From positions 1 through 8,614 of the forward strand of contig JAUXIQ010000063.1 of NCBI GenBank assembly GCA_030620925.1: a DNA stretch of 8,614 nt, given 5' to 3'. The DNA is from JAUXIQ01 sp030620925 [NCBI: Nitrospinota bacterium]. Its GTDB lineage: Bacteria > JAUXIQ01. The position numbers and the translations under genes were made by a program. Every line of letters starts with the position of its first letter. Position 1 is the stretch's first letter. The notes under the pieces are model-generated. The model made no database searches and was not told where the DNA came from. It saw only the letters and a program-made list of their open reading frames with translations. Positions 6,740 through 8,614 of the stretch are shown piece after piece.

Positions 6740-6888
6740 ATTAAACGCTGTAAACATATTACAAATCGTACTTATCGGAAAAAAAAGCCCACTACTTAAA
6801 TTTTTTTTCAATTCATCCACTTTTTTGATGCACAATCATCCCTTTTTATGTATACTTCAATTTCCATTTTCTATAGATTATTAACTAT

Positions 6889-6904
6889 ACGTTATCCATA
6901 ACGT
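6889..6904. promoter_or_regulatory. 16-bp perfect dyad, candidate operator upstream of the acyltransferase
   Basis: ACGTTAT-CC-ATAACGT is a perfect inverted repeat with 7-bp arms and a 2-bp centre, 26 bp before the preferred acyltransferase start. Its size, symmetry and position suggest a binding site for a dimeric regulator. No regulator gene is in the window, so the factor is unknown. Confidence 0.4.
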
Positions 6905-6917
6905 TCAATAATATGGT

Positions 6918-6923
6918 GGGGGA
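6918..6923 (+). promoter_or_regulatory. Shine-Dalgarno site choosing the 6931 start of the acyltransferase
   Basis: GGGGGA lies 7 nt before the ATG at 6931. The in-frame ATG at 6913 lies upstream of this site and has only AT-rich sequence before it, so 6931 is the better start. Using 6913 would add six residues (MVGDLD). Confidence 0.6.
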
Positions 6924-6930
6924 TTTGGAT

Positions 6931-7896
6931 ATGTTAAAAGTCAGGCTCAGCCAATTCCTCCAGATAAGAGTTAACTTCCTCATTTTCTCCATCCTGCCTT
7001 TGAGATTATCGCTCCTCTATTTGAAGACCTTAGGCTGGTTATACTACGGCCTCTTGAACAGAAAAGAGCGAAAGAAAATCGAGCGAAATATAAGTATGGT
7101 TTTTCAAAAGATGCTTACTTCCCGGCAGATTAAATCGCTGACCAGAAAAACCATCTCTAACACCTTCCGCCATTATGCCGAAAAGCTGTTTCAGACCTGC
7201 CGCTTTTACCGCAACTGGGTAAAATATATCCAGGCCGATGTGGAATTTAAGGGCCTGGAAGCACTGGATAGAGCGGTGGAGGAGGGGAAAGGAGTTCTCC
7301 TGGTAACGGGGCACTTTGGAGCTTTGGAGTTTCTCCCCACTTCTCTGAACTTTAAAGGCTACAACCTGGTCGTTATGGCAAAATTCAAGACCGAAAAACT
7401 GAAGCTGCTTTCCCGAAAAAGGGCGGATAGGATCGGCCTGTCCATAATAGACTGTCAAAACCACCCGGCCCCTATCATGGCATCCATCGAATGCCTGAAA
7501 AATGGAAAGATACTGATAGCCGAATGCGATGAAATAGACAGTTGGCGTCCATTCCCAGACAGACGAACTACGACATTTTTAGGCCATTCGGTGGTCGTGG
7601 ACAAGACCATCGATCTGGTGGTGAAAAAATCGGGTTGCGCGGTGATTACGGCATACGTGCGCCGCGACGAAAAAGACCGTTACTCTTTGATTCTCAAAGA
7701 AATGGCACATCCGGTTAACGGCGAAAGCATAGGGGAGGTGCTGCTGAAATCGCTCGAAGAATATGTATATACTTACCCCGAACAATGGTACCACTGGGTG
7801 AAGTTCGACGCCATGTTAGAAGACAAGGGAGCACCTCCATGCGAATCGCCGACGCAACCATCTATTGCATTAGAATCCCTCTACGTCTACAAGTAA
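6931..7896 (+). CDS. LpxL/HtrB-family lysophospholipid acyltransferase
   Basis: This 321-aa protein belongs to the family that adds late acyl chains to lipid A (LpxL/HtrB, LpxM) and, in actinobacteria, to phosphatidylinositol mannosides (PatA). It would act at the cytoplasmic face of the membrane using acyl-ACP or acyl-CoA. A hydrophobic N-terminus (about 12-42) is a likely membrane anchor. NRKERKKIERNISMVF (43-58) and the downstream helix fit the family. The catalytic HX4E motif is GHFGALE (H128, E133). IAECDEIDSW...TTFLGH (196-219) matches the central substrate loop, and YPEQWYHWVKF (282-292) is the typical C-terminal signature. The last 19 residues run past the family core and are encoded where the next gene has already begun (58-nt overlap), so they may be a dispensable tail. 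The 5' part is richer in A and T than neighbouring genes. No lipid A pathway gene is in view, so the acceptor lipid is uncertain. Confidence 0.9.
   Translation: MLKVRLSQFLQIRVNFLIFSILPLRLSLLYLKTLGWLYYGLLNRKERKKIERNISMVFQKMLTSRQIKSLTRKTISNTFRHYAEKLFQTCRFYRNWVKYIQADVEFKGLEALDRAVEEGKGVLLVTGHFGALEFLPTSLNFKGYNLVVMAKFKTEKLKLLSRKRADRIGLSIIDCQNHPAPIMASIECLKNGKILIAECDEIDSWRPFPDRRTTTFLGHSVVVDKTIDLVVKKSGCAVITAYVRRDEKDRYSLILKEMAHPVNGESIGEVLLKSLEEYVYTYPEQWYHWVKFDAMLEDKGAPPCESPTQPSIALESLYVYK
7826..7831 (+). promoter_or_regulatory. Shine-Dalgarno site inside the acyltransferase gene for the epimerase-like gene
   Basis: AGGGAG lies 7 nt before ATG at 7839, inside the upstream coding region. It supports a start that overlaps the acyltransferase end by 58 nt. 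Confidence 0.7.
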
Positions 7897-8614
7897 TCCA
7901 TAACCTTTCCCAACGCACATCCTCGGAAAGCCTGGTGGTGCGCCTCGTTTGCGAAGAAGGGGTTGAAGGATACGGCGAAGGGGCACCCCGGGATTACGTT
8001 ACCGGCGAAGCCACGGCGAAATCCCTGTCGGCGCTGCAGGAGTTGTGCCGGGAGCATCTCATCGGGAAAGAGCTCGATTCCCCCCCCCAGGCACTGGCCC
8101 TGCTGGAAAGGCTCCGGAAAACAGAAGTCGGAGAAACCCACCCCGCCGCCTTATGCGCCCTTGAAACCGCCCTGCTGGACCTCACGGGTAACAGCTTCGG
8201 CCAATCCATACCCGGGATGCTGGGGCTTGGCCGCGAACGGAACGCCTTTTACAGCGCAGTGATCCCTCTCATGCCCGAAGAGATGACACAGCATTTTCTC
8301 ATGCGCTGTTTTCAATTGGAGATAAAAAGTGTAAAATTAAAAGTCAAGGGCGCTGAGACCGTGCGCAGCGTGGCCCTGGCCAGAGAACTTTTAGGCAGAG
8401 ACGCTGATCTGCGCGTGGACGCCAACGGGGCATGGACCCTCTCAGAGGCGAAAGAGGCCATGAAACTGCTCGCCGACTACGATATAAGCTCCGTGGAACA
8501 ACCTGTACCGAAAAAAGACTTCAGCAGCTTGCAGGAATTAGCCCTGAAGTCTGAAATACCGATCGTGGCGGACGAATCCGTGTGCACCTTGAAAGAGCTG
8601 CGAGAAATGCTGGC
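7839..8614 (+). CDS. Enolase-superfamily enzyme, muconate-lactonizing / dipeptide-epimerase subgroup, C-terminal end missing
   Basis: The frame is open from ATG at 7839 to the window edge (258 full codons; family members are about 350-370), so the last third of the barrel is missing. The start is supported by AGGGAG 7 nt upstream and a family-like N-terminus (MRIADATIYCIRIPLRL), with YGEGAPRDYVTGEA at 45-58 in the capping domain. Barrel residues seen are the KxK acid/base pair in VKLKVK (K166, K168) and the Mg2+ ligands Asp194 in RVDANGAW, Glu220 in VEQP and Asp245 in ADES. The second catalytic Lys lies beyond the edge. Such enzymes abstract the proton alpha to a carboxylate; L-Ala-D/L-Glu epimerase (murein peptide recycling), N-succinylamino-acid racemase/o-succinylbenzoate synthase and muconate cycloisomerase are all possible. 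The upstream envelope-lipid acyltransferase mildly favours a cell-wall role, by inference only. A run of nine C (8080-8088) lies in frame. Confidence 0.92.
   Translation, partial: MRIADATIYCIRIPLRLQVIHNLSQRTSSESLVVRLVCEEGVEGYGEGAPRDYVTGEATAKSLSALQELCREHLIGKELDSPPQALALLERLRKTEVGETHPAALCALETALLDLTGNSFGQSIPGMLGLGRERNAFYSAVIPLMPEEMTQHFLMRCFQLEIKSVKLKVKGAETVRSVALARELLGRDADLRVDANGAWTLSEAKEAMKLLADYDISSVEQPVPKKDFSSLQELALKSEIPIVADESVCTLKELREML

Larger units (their letters stand above)
6704..6930. other. AT-rich divergent intergenic region
   Basis: These 227 bp are far richer in A and T than the genes on both sides, with several A and T runs (for example near 6779-6786 and 6801-6808). They hold the start signals of the HD-GYP gene (minus) and the acyltransferase (plus), plus a 16-bp dyad, listed separately. 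TATACT at 6851-6856 is a possible plus-strand -10 box, but its best -35 candidate, TTGATG at 6825, has a 20-bp spacer, so the plus promoter stays uncertain. No RNA gene was recognised. Confidence 0.65.

Noticed and set aside
6775-6830. A and T runs in the intergenic region as an RNA gene or terminator
   Set aside because: The runs have no adjacent GC-rich stem, and nothing resembles a known RNA. They look like ordinary AT-rich promoter DNA.
7963-8262. A 99-codon plus-strand frame at the right end
   Set aside because: It is an alternative frame of the enolase-superfamily gene, whose own frame is open to the edge and carries all expected motifs.

Overview
The window is bacterial chromosomal DNA with moderately high GC in its genes and strong GGAGG-type Shine-Dalgarno sites. 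It carries seven protein genes packed with little intergenic space. No rRNA, tRNA, insertion sequence, phage gene or CRISPR array is visible. The lineage cannot be fixed from the sequence alone. An archaeal-type PEP carboxylase, a large soluble sensor-GAF-HD-GYP protein and an LpxL-type acyltransferase suggest an anaerobic or subsurface-type bacterium (for example a deep actinobacterial, Desulfobacterota or Firmicutes-related lineage). This is inference only.

Left block (1-3142, minus strand): a three-gene tandem reads right to left. It holds a ketopantoate-reductase-family NAD(P)H oxidoreductase (2228-3142), a winged-helix SAM-dependent methyltransferase (1120-2163, GTG start) and a 14-TM-type (DHA2) MFS transporter that runs off the left edge (1-1089). 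Gaps are 64 and 30 nt. The first gap holds two back-to-back stem-loops, one with the upstream gene's stop codon in its tetraloop. Reductase, methyltransferase and exporter together look like a small-molecule modification and export cassette of unknown substrate.

Centre (3143-4870): a 186-bp divergent intergenic region carries a plausible sigma-70 promoter for ppcA (3329-4843), a full-length archaeal-type phosphoenolpyruvate carboxylase that makes oxaloacetate from PEP and bicarbonate. It stands alone and converges on the next gene with only 27 nt between them.

Right block (4871-8614): a 610-aa soluble signalling protein (4871-6703, minus) combines a V4R-like N-terminal sensor, coiled coil, GAF and an intact HD-GYP domain, so it is a likely c-di-GMP phosphodiesterase. 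It is divided by an AT-rich 227-bp intergenic region from a plus-strand pair: an LpxL/HtrB-family acyltransferase (6931-7896) and an enolase-superfamily enzyme of the muconate-lactonizing/dipeptide-epimerase subgroup (7839 to beyond the right edge). These two genes overlap by 58 nt. The intergenic region has a perfect extended -10 box for the HD-GYP gene and a 16-bp perfect dyad just upstream of the acyltransferase.

No clearly new multi-gene system is evident. The best leads are the reductase-methyltransferase-exporter cassette with its tandem hairpins, the archaeal-type PEPC in a bacterial setting, and the long acyltransferase/epimerase overlap.
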